From NCBI RefSeq assembly GCF_001662305.1, contig NZ_BDEP01000015.1, positions 216,900-280,899 of the forward strand: 64,000 nucleotides of DNA, given 5' to 3'. This DNA is from Halomonas caseinilytica. GTDB lineage: Bacteria > Pseudomonadota > Gammaproteobacteria > Pseudomonadales > Halomonadaceae. The number at the start of each line of letters is the position of its first letter. Positions within the stretch are counted from its first letter, which is position 1. Under the pieces are notes generated by a model. It saw only the letters and a list, made by a program, of their open reading frames with translations, did not search any database and was not told the origin of the DNA. The translations under genes were made by a program, and so were the position numbers. Positions 19,544-30,769 of this stretch are shown piece by piece.

Positions 19544-19873
19544 ATGAGCGGACATGCCTCTCACGAAGAGCACAGCCACGGTAGCGTCAAGTCCTATGTC
19601 GTAGGGCTGATCCTGTCCATTGTGCTGACCATCATTCCCTTCGGGGTAGTGATGACCGGTTCCTTCGGTACGTCTGCCACGGTACTCATCATCGTGGCGA
19701 CGGCCGTGGCACAGGTTCTTGTGCAGCTGATCCTGTTCATGCACATGAACACCAAGGCGGACGAGGGCTGGAACTTCATGTCGTTCGTCTTCACCGTGTC
19801 GATCCTGGTCCTGATCATCGGAGGTTCCGTATGGATCATGTACAACCTGCATCAGAACATGATGATCGGTTGA
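19544..19873 (+). CDS. cyoD: Ubiquinol oxidase subunit IV
   Basis: 109-residue small subunit with three membrane helices, assisting assembly of the CuB centre in subunit I. Typical segments [14 protein letters not shown] and [22 protein letters not shown]. The N-terminus is again His-rich ([13 protein letters not shown]). The last 43 bases overlap the probable start of cyoE. Confidence 0.94.
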   Translation: MSGHASHEEHSHGSVKSYVVGLILSIVLTIIPFGVVMTGSFGTSATVLIIVATAVAQVLVQLILFMHMNTKADEGWNFMSFVFTVSILVLIIGGSVWIMYNLHQNMMIG

Positions 19874-20775
19874 CGCCGGCGGCCAGGATGCGCAAGGACT
19901 ATCTCACCATCACCAAGCCGGGCATCATTGGCGGCAATGTGATCGCGGTTCTGGGCGGCTTCTTCCTGGCCGCCCGGGGCGATATCGATCCCTGGCTGCT
20001 GATCGCCACGGTGGCCGGTCTGGCGTTGGTGATCGCTTCCGGGTGTGCGTTCAACAACGTCATCGATCGCGATATCGATGCGATGATGGAACGTACGCGG
20101 ACACGCCCCCTGGTACAGGGGCGTGTCACCCCTGCGGCGACCCTGCGTTTCGCAACGGTGCTGGGGATCGCTGGATTCGCGTTGCTGGCACTATTCACCA
20201 ACTGGGTGACCGTAGGGCTTGCGGCATTCGGCTTCGCGATCTATGTAGGGGTTTACAGCCTCTACATGAAGCGTCAATCCGAGTACGGCACTCTGGTGGG
20301 CAGCCTGTCCGGGGCCATGCCGCCGGTGGTGGGCTACTGTGCCGTGACCGGCCAGTTCGACGGTGGTGCGCTGACGCTGTTGGTGATCTTCTGCCTGTGG
20401 CAGATGCCGCATTCCTATGCCATCGCCATTTTCCGACTGAAGGATTATCAGGCGGCCCGGATTCCGGTATTGCCGGTGGTCAGGGGCATCAAGACCGCCA
20501 AGCATTATATCCTCGGCTATATCCTGGCCTTCGTCTTCGCTTCGCTGGCGTTGAGCGTGGCCGGGTACGCCGGCCCGGGATATTTCGTCGTTGCCCTGGT
20601 GATGGGCATCTACTGGCTCTATCTCGCCATGCAGGGCTACCGCGTGAATGACGAGGAGCGCTGGGCGAAACGCGTCTTTGCCTTCTCGATCATCACCATC
20701 ACGGCACTGAGCCTGATGATGTCGGTAGACGCCAGTCTGCCGCCCGCGACTCCCTTGTGGACTGCCCTTAACTGA
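19831..20775 (+). CDS. cyoE: Protoheme IX farnesyltransferase (heme O synthase)
   Basis: 314-residue UbiA-family prenyltransferase that adds a farnesyl group to heme B to make heme O for subunit I. Motif N-x2-D-x4-D is present as [20 protein letters not shown], and the second acidic motif in [15 protein letters not shown]. Two starts are possible: ATG at 19831 with a strong GGAGG six bases upstream (used here; overlaps cyoD by 43 nt), or ATG at 19888 ([12 protein letters not shown]), which aligns with the E. coli N-terminus but has poor spacing to a ribosome site. Confidence 0.93.
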   Translation: MDHVQPASEHDDRLTPAARMRKDYLTITKPGIIGGNVIAVLGGFFLAARGDIDPWLLIATVAGLALVIASGCAFNNVIDRDIDAMMERTRTRPLVQGRVTPAATLRFATVLGIAGFALLALFTNWVTVGLAAFGFAIYVGVYSLYMKRQSEYGTLVGSLSGAMPPVVGYCAVTGQFDGGALTLLVIFCLWQMPHSYAIAIFRLKDYQAARIPVLPVVRGIKTAKHYILGYILAFVFASLALSVAGYAGPGYFVVALVMGIYWLYLAMQGYRVNDEERWAKRVFAFSIITITALSLMMSVDASLPPATPLWTALN

Positions 20776-20788
20776 TCCTGCCTGTGTT

Positions 20789-20812
20789 ATCCGGGGGGCA
20801 AATCCCCCGGAT
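20789..20812 (+). terminator. Terminator-like hairpin after cyoE
   Basis: A perfect 9-bp stem (ATCCGGGGG / CCCCCGGAT) with a 6-nt loop lies 14 bp after the cyoE stop. The T tract is weak. Its location argues against an earlier start for the following gene. Confidence 0.6.
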
Positions 20813-20894
20813 TCCTGCCTATACTGCAAATCGAGGGAACAATGCAGAGGACCGACGGACTCGTCCTGGTCCGTCTCCGGCAGGAGGTAGCGCT

Positions 20895-21500
20895 ATGTTG
20901 ACACATGTATGGGGCCTGATCGCTCACCCGAATCGTGAGTGGAAACAGATCAAGCAAGAGCGCGAGACGCTCACCCACCTCTACGAACACCATGTCCTGT
21001 TGCTGGCGGCCATACCGGTCGTCTGCTCCTATATCGGCACCACGCAGGTCGGTTGGAGTCTGGGAGGGGGCACCACCATACAGTTGAGTTACCTGGATGC
21101 CCTGGGAGCCGGGGTCGTCTTCTATCTGGTGATCCTGGCAGCGGTCTATGCCGTCGGCAAGATCATCCGCTACATGGCCAAGCGCTATACTCGTCCGCCC
21201 AGCCAGAGCCAGTGCATCGTCTTCGCCGGTTACGTGGCCACGCCGATGTTCCTGAGCGGCATCGTGGCGGTCTATCCTCTGATCTGGCTGTGCCTGCTGG
21301 CTGGTGTCATCGGGCTTTGCTACACCGCCTATCTGCTGTATATCGGCATTCCTGCCTTCCTTAACATCAGCAAGGAAGAAGGCTTCATCGTCTCCAGCAC
21401 GACCCTGGCCTTCGGGGTGCTGATTCTCGAGGCCCTGCTCGGGATGACGGTGCTGCTGTGGGGGTATGGCGAGCGCATCATCCTGTCGATCATCGGGTAG
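20895..21500 (+). CDS. Yip1-domain multi-span membrane protein
   Basis: 201 residues beginning MLTHVWGLIAHPNREWKQI, with five predicted membrane helices from about residue 35 onward; the pattern is that of bacterial Yip1-family proteins, whose role is unknown. The ATG at 20895 has an AGGAGG nine bases upstream and follows the cyo terminator; the open frame upstream of it runs through that hairpin and is ignored. It is a monocistronic gene ending in a strong hairpin. Confidence 0.85.
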   Translation: MLTHVWGLIAHPNREWKQIKQERETLTHLYEHHVLLLAAIPVVCSYIGTTQVGWSLGGGTTIQLSYLDALGAGVVFYLVILAAVYAVGKIIRYMAKRYTRPPSQSQCIVFAGYVATPMFLSGIVAVYPLIWLCLLAGVIGLCYTAYLLYIGIPAFLNISKEEGFIVSSTTLAFGVLILEALLGMTVLLWGYGERIILSIIG

Positions 21501-21530
21501 TCCCGGTGCATAATCTCGGTCTTGAAACGC

Positions 21531-21557
21531 GAACGGGCGGCCATCGGCCGCCCGTTC
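21531..21557. terminator. Bidirectional terminator hairpin
   Basis: A perfect 12-bp stem (GAACGGGCGGCC / GGCCGCCCGTTC) with a 3-nt loop lies between the convergent Yip1-like and aminotransferase genes. Confidence 0.65.
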
Positions 21558-21585
21558 CCGTTGACGCCATCACGCTGCCGGGGCG

Positions 21586-22737
21586 TCAGTCGCCCGATTG
21601 GCGTTCGACGTCAATCAGGGCTCGCTCCAGCGCCTCGACGCTGCGCTCGACATTGTGCAACTTGTCGAGCCCGAACAACCCGATGCGGAAGCTCTGGAAG
21701 GCTTCGCCTTCGTCGCACATCAAGGGGACGCCGGTGGCCACCTGGACACCGGCATCGGCAAACTTGGCGGCGATCTGCGGGTCGTCGGTATAGCTGACCA
21801 CCACGCCGGGTGCCTCGTAGCCCGGTGCGGCGACGCTCTTGTAGCCGTGTGTGGCCAGCATCTCGCGAACCCGGCGGCCTAGCTCGAACTGCTCGTCGCG
21901 CACCTTGTCGAGGCCGTAGGCTTCGGTCTCGGCCATGACATCGCGAAGCTGGCGTAGCCCGTCGGTCGGCAGCGTGGCGTGGTAGGCGTGGCCGCCCGCC
22001 TCGTAGGTCTCCATGATCGACAGCCACTTGCGCAGGTCGCAGGCAAAGCTCGTGCTGGTCGTTTCGTCGATGATCTCCCGTGCCAGGCGGGAGAGCATGA
22101 CCATGCCGCAGCAGGGTTCAGCACTCCAGCCCTTCTGTGGGGCGCTGATCAAGACATCGACGCCGATGTCCAGCATGTCGACCCAGGCAGTGCCGGAGGC
22201 GATGCAGTCGAGCACGAACAGGCCGTTTTCCTCGTGGATCGCCTCGGCGATGCGGCGCATGTACTCATCGGGCAGCATCATCCCCGAGGCGGTCTCGACG
22301 TGGGGCGCGAAGACCAGGTCGGGTTGCTGGTCACGGATCGCCTCGACCACGTCTTCGATATCGGGAGGGGCAAAGGGTGAGGTGGGGTCTTCTTCATCCA
22401 CGCGCCGCGCCTTGCGCACGTTGAGTTCCGAGGGGATCCGGCCCATCTCCAGGATCTGGCTCCAGCGGTAGCTGAACCAGCCATTGCGGATCACCAGGCA
22501 GCGCCGGTCGGTGCCGAACTGACGGGCCACGGCCTCCATGCCGAAGGTACCACTGCCGGGGACGATGACCGTCGAGTGAGCACGGTAGACGCGTTTCAAG
22601 GTGGTGGAAACGTCGCGCATCACCTCCTGGAAATTCTGCGACATATGGTTGAGGGCGCGATCGGTGTAGACCACCGAGTATTCGAGCAGTCCGTCGGGGT
22701 CGACATCGGGTAGCAAGCCGGCCATTTCTCTCTCCAT
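21586..22737 (-). CDS. Class V aminotransferase (alanine-glyoxylate / serine-pyruvate type)
   Basis: 383-residue PLP enzyme of fold type I. The PLP lysine is in ISAPQKGWS, the cofactor Asp in FVLDCIASGTAW, and the N-terminal GSGTFGMEAVARQF loop binds the PLP phosphate. The class includes serine-glyoxylate, alanine-glyoxylate and phosphonate aminotransferases; the exact amino donor is not clear. It lies downstream of thiC on the same strand but beyond a hairpin and 240 bp, so probably has its own promoter. An internal ATG four codons in is an alternative start. Confidence 0.85.
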   Translation of the reverse strand: MEREMAGLLPDVDPDGLLEYSVVYTDRALNHMSQNFQEVMRDVSTTLKRVYRAHSTVIVPGSGTFGMEAVARQFGTDRRCLVIRNGWFSYRWSQILEMGRIPSELNVRKARRVDEEDPTSPFAPPDIEDVVEAIRDQQPDLVFAPHVETASGMMLPDEYMRRIAEAIHEENGLFVLDCIASGTAWVDMLDIGVDVLISAPQKGWSAEPCCGMVMLSRLAREIIDETTSTSFACDLRKWLSIMETYEAGGHAYHATLPTDGLRQLRDVMAETEAYGLDKVRDEQFELGRRVREMLATHGYKSVAAPGYEAPGVVVSYTDDPQIAAKFADAGVQVATGVPLMCDEGEAFQSFRIGLFGLDKLHNVERSVEALERALIDVERQSGD

Positions 22738-22944
22738 CGTGGGTGGCGCATCAAGCGTATTCCGAGGATATGCGCAATCCGTGCCGTAGACCAGCCTATC
22801 CTATGCCGATTCATAAGTAGGCCGCTAATGGAGTGGCCAGGGCGACAGCGGCGCAGGCCTGGGCAAAAGGAAAAACCGGACTCGGTAACCCAGAGAGGGC
22901 AACCAGGGAATGCCGACGATAGTGCGGGAATGTCAGTGGGGTAG

Positions 22945-22966
22945 CCGGGTCGTGGCAACGACCCGG
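22945..22966 (-). terminator. Hairpin after thiC
   Basis: A perfect 9-bp stem (CCGGGTCGT / ACGACCCGG) with a 4-nt loop sits 14 bp beyond the thiC stop. It has no T run. Confidence 0.5.
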
Positions 22967-22979
22967 CCCGGTGCCAGGA

Positions 22980-25056
<2,077 letters not shown>

Positions 25057-25133
25057 GTGGTGTTGCCCGCCGTTGCTGGCGGACGGGTTCAGTGCCGGGA
25101 AGTCTCTGCCTGGAGCCCGGGGCTGATCCGGTG

Positions 25134-25216
25134 ACAGGTCTACGAGGAGGCGCTATGAACCCATCCCTGGGCGCTACCTACGCCATTCATGGCGTAGGAC
25201 CTCCTCTACGACCTGT
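25134..25216. repeat. Long palindromic intergenic element between thiC leader and tenA
   Basis: 83-bp imperfect palindrome with three nested stems: ACAGGTC/GACCTGT (outer), GAGGAGG/CCTCCTC, and CCTACGCC/GGCGTAGG around a 6-nt loop, with an asymmetric internal segment. It has no coding potential. It also contains an AGGAGG followed by ATG, but the frame is short. It looks like a REP- or MITE-like repeat unit; whether it is repeated elsewhere cannot be seen in this window. It may also separate tenA transcription from the thiC leader. Confidence 0.55.
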
Positions 25217-25268
25217 CTCCGATGCCCCTTGCGTCCGCGCAGCCGGCAATGGATATCAAGGCAGTGGG

Positions 25269-25937
25269 CTAGTTTGCGCCATCCAGCCCCATCTGCCAGA
25301 AGTCGATCTCCAGTCGGGTGGCGTCGCGGAAGATGGTGGCCAGACGTGCGAAACGCTCGGGCGTGACCTCTGCCAGGCGGGCATCGAGCCAGGCGACTTC
25401 GTCGCGCATGGCGCCTTGGAAGTCGTCGCTTTCGTACATGGCAATCCAGGCCTCGAAGGGGTTGTCGCCGCCGCGTATGGTGTCCTGGCGTGCATTCAGC
25501 CAGTTGGCGATTTCGCCGTAACCCACCAGGCAGGGGGCGAGCGCCACGTGCAGGTCGAGCAGGTCGCCGCGATTGCCGGTGTCCAGTACGTAGCGGGTGT
25601 AGGCCAGGGTGGCGCGGGCTTCGGGTAGCCTGGCCAGGTCATCCTCGGAAATGCCCCATTCGCGACAGAATCCCACGTGCAGGTCGAGTTCCACGTCGAG
25701 GATGGTCTTGAGCCCCTCGAAGGCATGGCGCAGCTCGTTCAGGTCGTGGCTCTTGTAGGCGGCCAGGGCATAGGCCCGAGAGAAATGGATCAGGAACAGG
25801 TAATCCTGCTGCAGGTAGTGGCGAAAGGCTGCCGGCTCGAGGCTGCCGTTGCCGAGGGAACGGACGAAGTCGTGCTCGATATAGGCGCGCCAGTCCTGCT
25901 GGCAGGCGTCGGTCAGGTCGCTGAAACGATAACCCAT
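25269..25937 (-). CDS. tenA: Thiaminase II / aminopyrimidine aminohydrolase
   Basis: 222-residue TenA-family protein that recovers HMP from degraded thiamine by hydrolysing aminopyrimidines. The active-site pattern is visible: Asp in QQDYLFLIHFSRAY, Cys in ALAPCLVGYGEIA, and the C-terminal Glu in RLEIDFWQMG. The frame is open further upstream, into the riboswitch; the ATG at 25935-25937 (MGYRFSDLTD) gives family length and has GGAG five bases upstream. It has its own TPP riboswitch, so thiamine salvage is regulated in parallel with thiC. Confidence 0.92.
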   Translation of the reverse strand: MGYRFSDLTDACQQDWRAYIEHDFVRSLGNGSLEPAAFRHYLQQDYLFLIHFSRAYALAAYKSHDLNELRHAFEGLKTILDVELDLHVGFCREWGISEDDLARLPEARATLAYTRYVLDTGNRGDLLDLHVALAPCLVGYGEIANWLNARQDTIRGGDNPFEAWIAMYESDDFQGAMRDEVAWLDARLAEVTPERFARLATIFRDATRLEIDFWQMGLDGAN

Positions 25938-26021
25938 CATGTCTCCGGTGTCGGGATCCGGAAGGTGGGCGAAGCGAAACAAGGAGGGAGGACTGACAAG
26001 CGGAGAGGTCGAGTCCACCGC

Positions 26022-26149
26022 CTGATTCCCTACGCCGGTTCACGTGCGCACGAGGTCGCACCTACCCGGATCAGGTTCCACGGGATCAACGCTGTGTTCG
26101 TCGCGAACGCGCGTCATCTCAGCCGGCCCAACCGGCACCCCGTCAAGCG
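26022..26149 (-). promoter_or_regulatory. TPP riboswitch of tenA, with an enlarged stem
   Basis: On the minus strand: CGCTTGACGGGGTGCC, CTGAGA, then GAACCTGATCCGGGTA and the closing ACCGGCGTAGGGA. Two stems are longer than in the thiC copy: the arm between CTGAGA and GAACCTGA carries GCGCGTTCGCGA-type pairing, and the terminal P5 arm is extended (GTGCG...CGCAC). All conserved TPP-contacting segments are kept, so it should be functional. Confidence 0.93.
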
Positions 26150-26196
26150 AGTAGCCTCAGTCTAGCAGTTTGCTCGGCAATGAAAAGTCCTCGTCG

Positions 26197-28122
26197 TCAC
26201 TTGCCGATGCCCTGTCCCTGAGCGGGCAGGCGGCGTGCCCAATCCCGCGAAAACGACTGGAGCGGCATGTCGCGGGGATGTTCCACCGGCGGGGGCGCCG
26301 GTTCGGCGTCGCCCTCGACGGGCGTCGGCAGCGTCAGTTCTTGAAGCACGGTGGGCGGTGTCGTCTCGCTGGGAACCAGTAACAGGCCGCGTTGCCGTAG
26401 ACGCCGGCCGATGGTGAGACTGCTGCTCAGGCGAACCAGGGGGGCTGCCAGCATCAGACCCAGCCATACCGGTGTCAGCCACCAGAAGAAGGTCGGCGTG
26501 TACCACCAGGTGGCCCAGGCCCAGCAGACGCCGGCCAGGGTGCCAGGCCAGGTGTGGCGTAGCGCCTCGCGCCAGGGAAGAGCTCGCCCCTCGCGGGATT
26601 GGGGGTTCCAGGCGACGGTGCGCCCGATGAGTACTTCGATCACGAAGCGACTGTGGAAGACCATCATCAAGGGAGCGATCAGCATGGCGAACAGGGCTTC
26701 CAGCAGGGCGCTGTTCACCAGCCGGGTTCGGCCGCCGTAGTGGTCCGGGTGCTTGCGCAGGGCCAGGCAGACGCCCAGGACCTTGGGCATCAGCAGCATC
26801 GCCAGGGTGCCACCCAGCAATGGCATGATCAGGTTGGGTGGGGCGATCGGCCAGTCGGGAAAGAGCTGGGCATTGGACGTGAAGAAGTTGGGCTCGATCA
26901 GGGCGCGCATCAGGGCATCAATGGTGCTGACCACCAGGATTGCCAGCCAGATCAGCGATGACAGATAGGCCAGGGCACCGCACAGGAAGTGCACACGGCT
27001 GACCATGTGCAGGCCGCTGCCTCCCAGCAGTCGAAGGTGTTGCAGGTTGCCCTGGACCCAGCGGCGATCACGCTTGGCGTAATCGAGGATATGGCTCGGC
27101 ATTTCCTCGAAGCTGCCGCCCAGGTCGGTGCGCATGCGCACTTCCCAGCCGGCACGCCGGAGCAAGGCGGCCTCGACGAAGTCGTGGCTCAGGATGTCGC
27201 CGCCGAGCGGCGGACGGCCGGGCAGTTCCGGGAGTCCGCAATGCCGGGTGAAGGCCTCGACGCGCATGATGGCATTGTGCCCGAAGTAGTTGGCGGAGTC
27301 GGACTGCCAGAAGCTCAACCCGGTGGCGAGCATGGGCGCATAGACCGCGGCGGCGAATTGGTTGGCGCGGCCGAACAGGCTGTCCTGGCGAACCGGGATC
27401 GGTACCGTCTGCAGCAGGCCAAGGCGTGGGTTGGCTTCCATCTCCGCGATCAGCTCGTGCACCGTGTCGCCGCTCATCACGCTGTCGGCGTCGAGCACCA
27501 GCATGAAATCGTAGTGTCTTCCCCAGCGCTGGCAGAAGTCACCGAGATTGCCGGCCTTGCGACCGGCATTGCTGTTGCGGTGGCGGTAGTGGAGCTGGCA
27601 ATGGTCGGCGAGGCGATGCTGCAGTGCGGCCATGGTGGTGCGTTCTCGGGCGATCGTCTCGGCGTCGGTGCTGTCGCTGAGCACGAAGGCCTCGATGTGT
27701 CGTGCTTCGGTGACAGGGGGCAGGTCCCGGCAGGTGGCCTCGAGACCGGCGGCCACTCGCTCGACATCCTCGTTGTGGATCGGCATGACCAGTACGGTAC
27801 GCGAATGCACATCCTTGGGCGGTTGGGGCGACGACGCCTTGGCCAGGCTGAGGGGGTCACGGCCGGTCAGCGTCAGCGCGAAGCCGATGATGCCGCTCCA
27901 GAAAGCGATGGCGATCCAGCCGAAGGTCACGGCGAACAGCCCCAGGATGACGAGTTCCAGGGGCGTCAAGCCGCCGACGTGGAGGATGCGGAACATGGTC
28001 CACAGCCCCAGGCTGGTCGTGGCGGCGACCAGCAGGGCAAAGACCAGGCGACGCGTGCGCCGTAAAGGAACGGGGGCCGCGATGGCTCGGGAGTCAACGT
28101 CGCTCATCGGGGTACCAGACAT
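26197..28122 (-). CDS. opgH: Glucans biosynthesis glucosyltransferase H
   Basis: 641-residue inner membrane family 2 glycosyltransferase that polymerises UDP-glucose into the beta-1,2 backbone of osmoregulated periplasmic glucans. Two N-terminal helices, then the GT-A domain with MLVLDADSVM (DxD), a further catalytic Asp region in DILSHDFVEAALLRRAGW, and the RRWVQGNLQH motif, then several C-terminal helices. It is shorter than the 847-residue E. coli protein, as in other small-headed OpgH. It overlaps opgG by 29 bases. An internal ATG at 28107 is an alternative start. Confidence 0.93.
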   Translation of the reverse strand: MSGTPMSDVDSRAIAAPVPLRRTRRLVFALLVAATTSLGLWTMFRILHVGGLTPLELVILGLFAVTFGWIAIAFWSGIIGFALTLTGRDPLSLAKASSPQPPKDVHSRTVLVMPIHNEDVERVAAGLEATCRDLPPVTEARHIEAFVLSDSTDAETIARERTTMAALQHRLADHCQLHYRHRNSNAGRKAGNLGDFCQRWGRHYDFMLVLDADSVMSGDTVHELIAEMEANPRLGLLQTVPIPVRQDSLFGRANQFAAAVYAPMLATGLSFWQSDSANYFGHNAIMRVEAFTRHCGLPELPGRPPLGGDILSHDFVEAALLRRAGWEVRMRTDLGGSFEEMPSHILDYAKRDRRWVQGNLQHLRLLGGSGLHMVSRVHFLCGALAYLSSLIWLAILVVSTIDALMRALIEPNFFTSNAQLFPDWPIAPPNLIMPLLGGTLAMLLMPKVLGVCLALRKHPDHYGGRTRLVNSALLEALFAMLIAPLMMVFHSRFVIEVLIGRTVAWNPQSREGRALPWREALRHTWPGTLAGVCWAWATWWYTPTFFWWLTPVWLGLMLAAPLVRLSSSLTIGRRLRQRGLLLVPSETTPPTVLQELTLPTPVEGDAEPAPPPVEHPRDMPLQSFSRDWARRLPAQGQGIGK

Positions 28123-29638
28123 AGTTCCAGGTTTCGGTCAGGGGTTCACCGTGAAGTGTCAGGGCCAGGCGCATGTCGGCCGGCGTGCCGTCTTCCGGGG
28201 AGAGCCGGAAGTTGGCGCGCCAGGTGTTGTCGCCGGGCAGGCGCTGGACGCGCGGCTCGAGAATTTCGCCGTGGGAGGTCGTCAGCCGTGCCTCCACCGG
28301 TTGGTCGGCATCGAGATCCTCGAGAGAGGGGCCCTGGAAGTCGACGATGAAGTGGCGCTGGCTGGTTGGGGGCGGATCGTCCTGGCCCGGCATGGCGCCC
28401 CAGCCCTGGCGGCTGCGAATGACATGGGCGAGCCGCTGACCGGGGGGCGTGGCGCCGAAGGTGCGCAATCGATAGCGGAAGGTGCGTGATTGCCCGGCCT
28501 CGAGCGACTGTTCGGGGACCCAGTAAGCGGTGATGTTGTCGTTGGCCTCGCTGTCGGAGGGGATCTCGACCAGTTCGAGGTGACCCTTGCCCCAGTCGTC
28601 CAGAGGGGTGACCCATTCGCTGGGCCGAGTTTCGTAGTGGGCCTCGGCGTCGAGGTAGCCGTCGAAGTGCCGAGGCCGCTGGACCAGACCGAATCCCCGC
28701 GGGGCGGTATCCTGCAGGCTCGAGATATGCAGCTTGTCGGGGTTGCTCAGCGGTCGCCAGATACGTTCGCCGCTGCCGGTATGCAATGCCAGGCCGCTGG
28801 AATCATGGACCCGCAGGCGATAGTCGTCGGCCGGATAGTTGGCGATACCGCCGTGCATGAACATGCTGGTGAGCGGAGCGATGCCGAGCTTGCCGACGTC
28901 CTCGCGGGCAAAGAGGCGGGCTTCGGTATCGACGACGGTCTGGCTGCCGGGGTCGATGTCGAAGCGGTAGGCACCGGTCAGCGAGGGGCTGTTGAGCAAC
29001 GCCAGCACGGTCATGCGGGTCGCGTCCGGTTCGGGCTCGACCAGCCAGAATTCGCGAAAGGCGGGGAATTCCTCACCGTGGGGTTCTGCAGTATCGATGG
29101 CCAGGCCTCGGGAAGAGAGGCCGTACCCCTGGCCTCGACCCACCATGCGGAAGTACGAGGCGCCGAGAAAGACCATGAACTCGTCGCGGTACTCGCCACT
29201 GTTCAAGGGATAGTGGAGGCGGAAGCCCGCATAGCCCAGGTCGTCGAGATCGAGCTTGGCGAGCTCGTCGGTCTCGCCGTCGTAACGGAAGTGCGATGTC
29301 TCGAAAGGCAGAGGCTGCACATCGCCGTCGGGGTCCACCAGATTGAGGGTGACCGGCCGGTCATAGAGAAATCCGGGATGAAACAGCTGGACCTCGAACA
29401 ACCCTTGATCGTGCCAGATCGCATCCTCCGGGCGAAAACGTATCTGCCGATACTGGTCGTAATCCAGCTCGGCGAGCGCCGGGGGGATCGTCGGCGCCGC
29501 ATCATTGTAAGGTTCATCGGCCAGGCGTTCGGCCCGGTCGGTGATGGTGTCGTATAGATCCTCGTTGGACGAGGATCCGGCGGCTTCCATGGCCACCAGG
29601 CTCCCCAGCGCAAAGGCCAGGAGTCGGGTCGGCAACAT
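28094..29638 (-). CDS. opgG: Periplasmic glucans biosynthesis protein G
   Basis: 514-residue periplasmic protein needed for branching or release of osmoregulated glucans. Signal peptide MLPTRLLAFALGSLVAMEAAG at the chosen ATG (29636-29638; the frame opens six codons earlier). Family segments: DLYDTITDRAERLADEPY at the mature N-terminus, VQLFHPGFLYDRPV, and FGLVQRPRHFDGYLDAEAHYETRPS. Upstream partner of opgH in a two-gene operon; low osmolarity induction is known in enterics, but a halophile may differ. Confidence 0.93.
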   Translation of the reverse strand: MLPTRLLAFALGSLVAMEAAGSSSNEDLYDTITDRAERLADEPYNDAAPTIPPALAELDYDQYRQIRFRPEDAIWHDQGLFEVQLFHPGFLYDRPVTLNLVDPDGDVQPLPFETSHFRYDGETDELAKLDLDDLGYAGFRLHYPLNSGEYRDEFMVFLGASYFRMVGRGQGYGLSSRGLAIDTAEPHGEEFPAFREFWLVEPEPDATRMTVLALLNSPSLTGAYRFDIDPGSQTVVDTEARLFAREDVGKLGIAPLTSMFMHGGIANYPADDYRLRVHDSSGLALHTGSGERIWRPLSNPDKLHISSLQDTAPRGFGLVQRPRHFDGYLDAEAHYETRPSEWVTPLDDWGKGHLELVEIPSDSEANDNITAYWVPEQSLEAGQSRTFRYRLRTFGATPPGQRLAHVIRSRQGWGAMPGQDDPPPTSQRHFIVDFQGPSLEDLDADQPVEARLTTSHGEILEPRVQRLPGDNTWRANFRLSPEDGTPADMRLALTLHGEPLTETWNYVWYPDERR

Positions 29639-29833
29639 CATGTCGCGTGTCTCCATACGGTCCCGCCGGCACTTCCCCGCGCAAGCCGGGCCAGGAGGTT
29701 CAGGTCATCCCGAAGCTTCTTGTGATGTCATGGATGCCTTGGGTGAGGTGTCACTCGCGGCGCTTGCCTCGAGCCTGTTGCATTGTCCTACCTTTGTCGA
29801 TGCGTCGCCAGGATGGTTCCTGATTTCCCTGGA

Positions 29834-30766
29834 TCAGCGATAGAGGCGAAACCGTTTCCAGTCCGGGCGCTGTTCGGCCTCCTCGGGTGTCTTGCGATAG
29901 CGCTTGTATTCCCATTGATACTGGGCCGGGTCCAGGGCAATGGCCGCCTCGACGCTGGCATTGACGCCGGCGGCGGAGGTTGTCTCGTTGCTGTCGTAGA
30001 CACGCTCGTCGGCGGCCAGGAAGTGGATGGCGAAACCGCGTCCGGGCAGGCGGCGTGCCACCCCGGTGACCACGCGAGCTTCGGTGCGGGCCACCAGTTT
30101 GGGCAGCAGTGTGGCGGTGTAGGCCTGGCGCCCGAAGAAGGGCGCGAAGACACCGCTGCCCCATCCCGGTTCCTGGTCCGGGAGGATGCCGACCGCCTCG
30201 GTGCGTTTCAGGGCCTTGAGCAGGGCGGCCACGCCGCGAGGGTTGGTGGGTACCAGGCGTGCCCCCTGACGCTCGCGCCCCCGGCGGATGATAGGGTCGA
30301 GAGCTGCCAGCTTGGGTGGCTCGTACATCGCCGTGAAGGGAAAGTGGCTCGACAGCCAGAAGTTGAGCACTTCCCAGTTGCCGAGGTGCGGCGCCAGGAC
30401 GATGACGCCCTGTCCCCGGTCACGCGCGTCGTCGAGCAATTCCCGGCCGTGCACTTCCTGGATTGAGTCGGAAACGCGGCGGGCATCGCCCAGCCAGGCG
30501 AAGCCCAGTTCGAGCATGGTGGCGCTGGAATGCACCAGGCTGTCCCGGGAACGCTGCCGGCGTGCAGACTCGTCGAGTTCGGGATAGGCCTGGCCCAGGT
30601 TGATGCGCGTGACTCGCCGCTCGCGCCGGCTGATATGTTGTATCAGTGGTCCGACCAGACGGGCCAGCCGCCAGAGCGAAGCAGGTTGCCAGCCGGACAG
30701 GATACGCCATAGCGTGGCGACCGCCCGGCTCTTGAAGCGTTCGGAGAATGATGCGGATGCGGCCAT
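29834..30766 (-). CDS. LpxL/HtrB-family lipid A acyltransferase
   Basis: 310-residue membrane-anchored acyltransferase. The H-x4-E active-site motif is present in APHLGNWEVL, along with MYEPPKLAALDPIIRRGR and ILPDQEPGWGSGVFAPFFG, the standard late-acyltransferase segments. It would transfer a fatty acyl chain from acyl-ACP to a lipid A precursor. Whether it is the lauroyl (LpxL) or myristoyl (LpxM) type cannot be told. It lies three bases after the small membrane protein gene on the same strand, suggesting co-transcription. The 195 bp between it and opgG show no clear feature. Confidence 0.88.
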   Translation of the reverse strand: MAASASFSERFKSRAVATLWRILSGWQPASLWRLARLVGPLIQHISRRERRVTRINLGQAYPELDESARRQRSRDSLVHSSATMLELGFAWLGDARRVSDSIQEVHGRELLDDARDRGQGVIVLAPHLGNWEVLNFWLSSHFPFTAMYEPPKLAALDPIIRRGRERQGARLVPTNPRGVAALLKALKRTEAVGILPDQEPGWGSGVFAPFFGRQAYTATLLPKLVARTEARVVTGVARRLPGRGFAIHFLAADERVYDSNETTSAAGVNASVEAAIALDPAQYQWEYKRYRKTPEEAEQRPDWKRFRLYR

Positions 30767-30769
30767 GGG

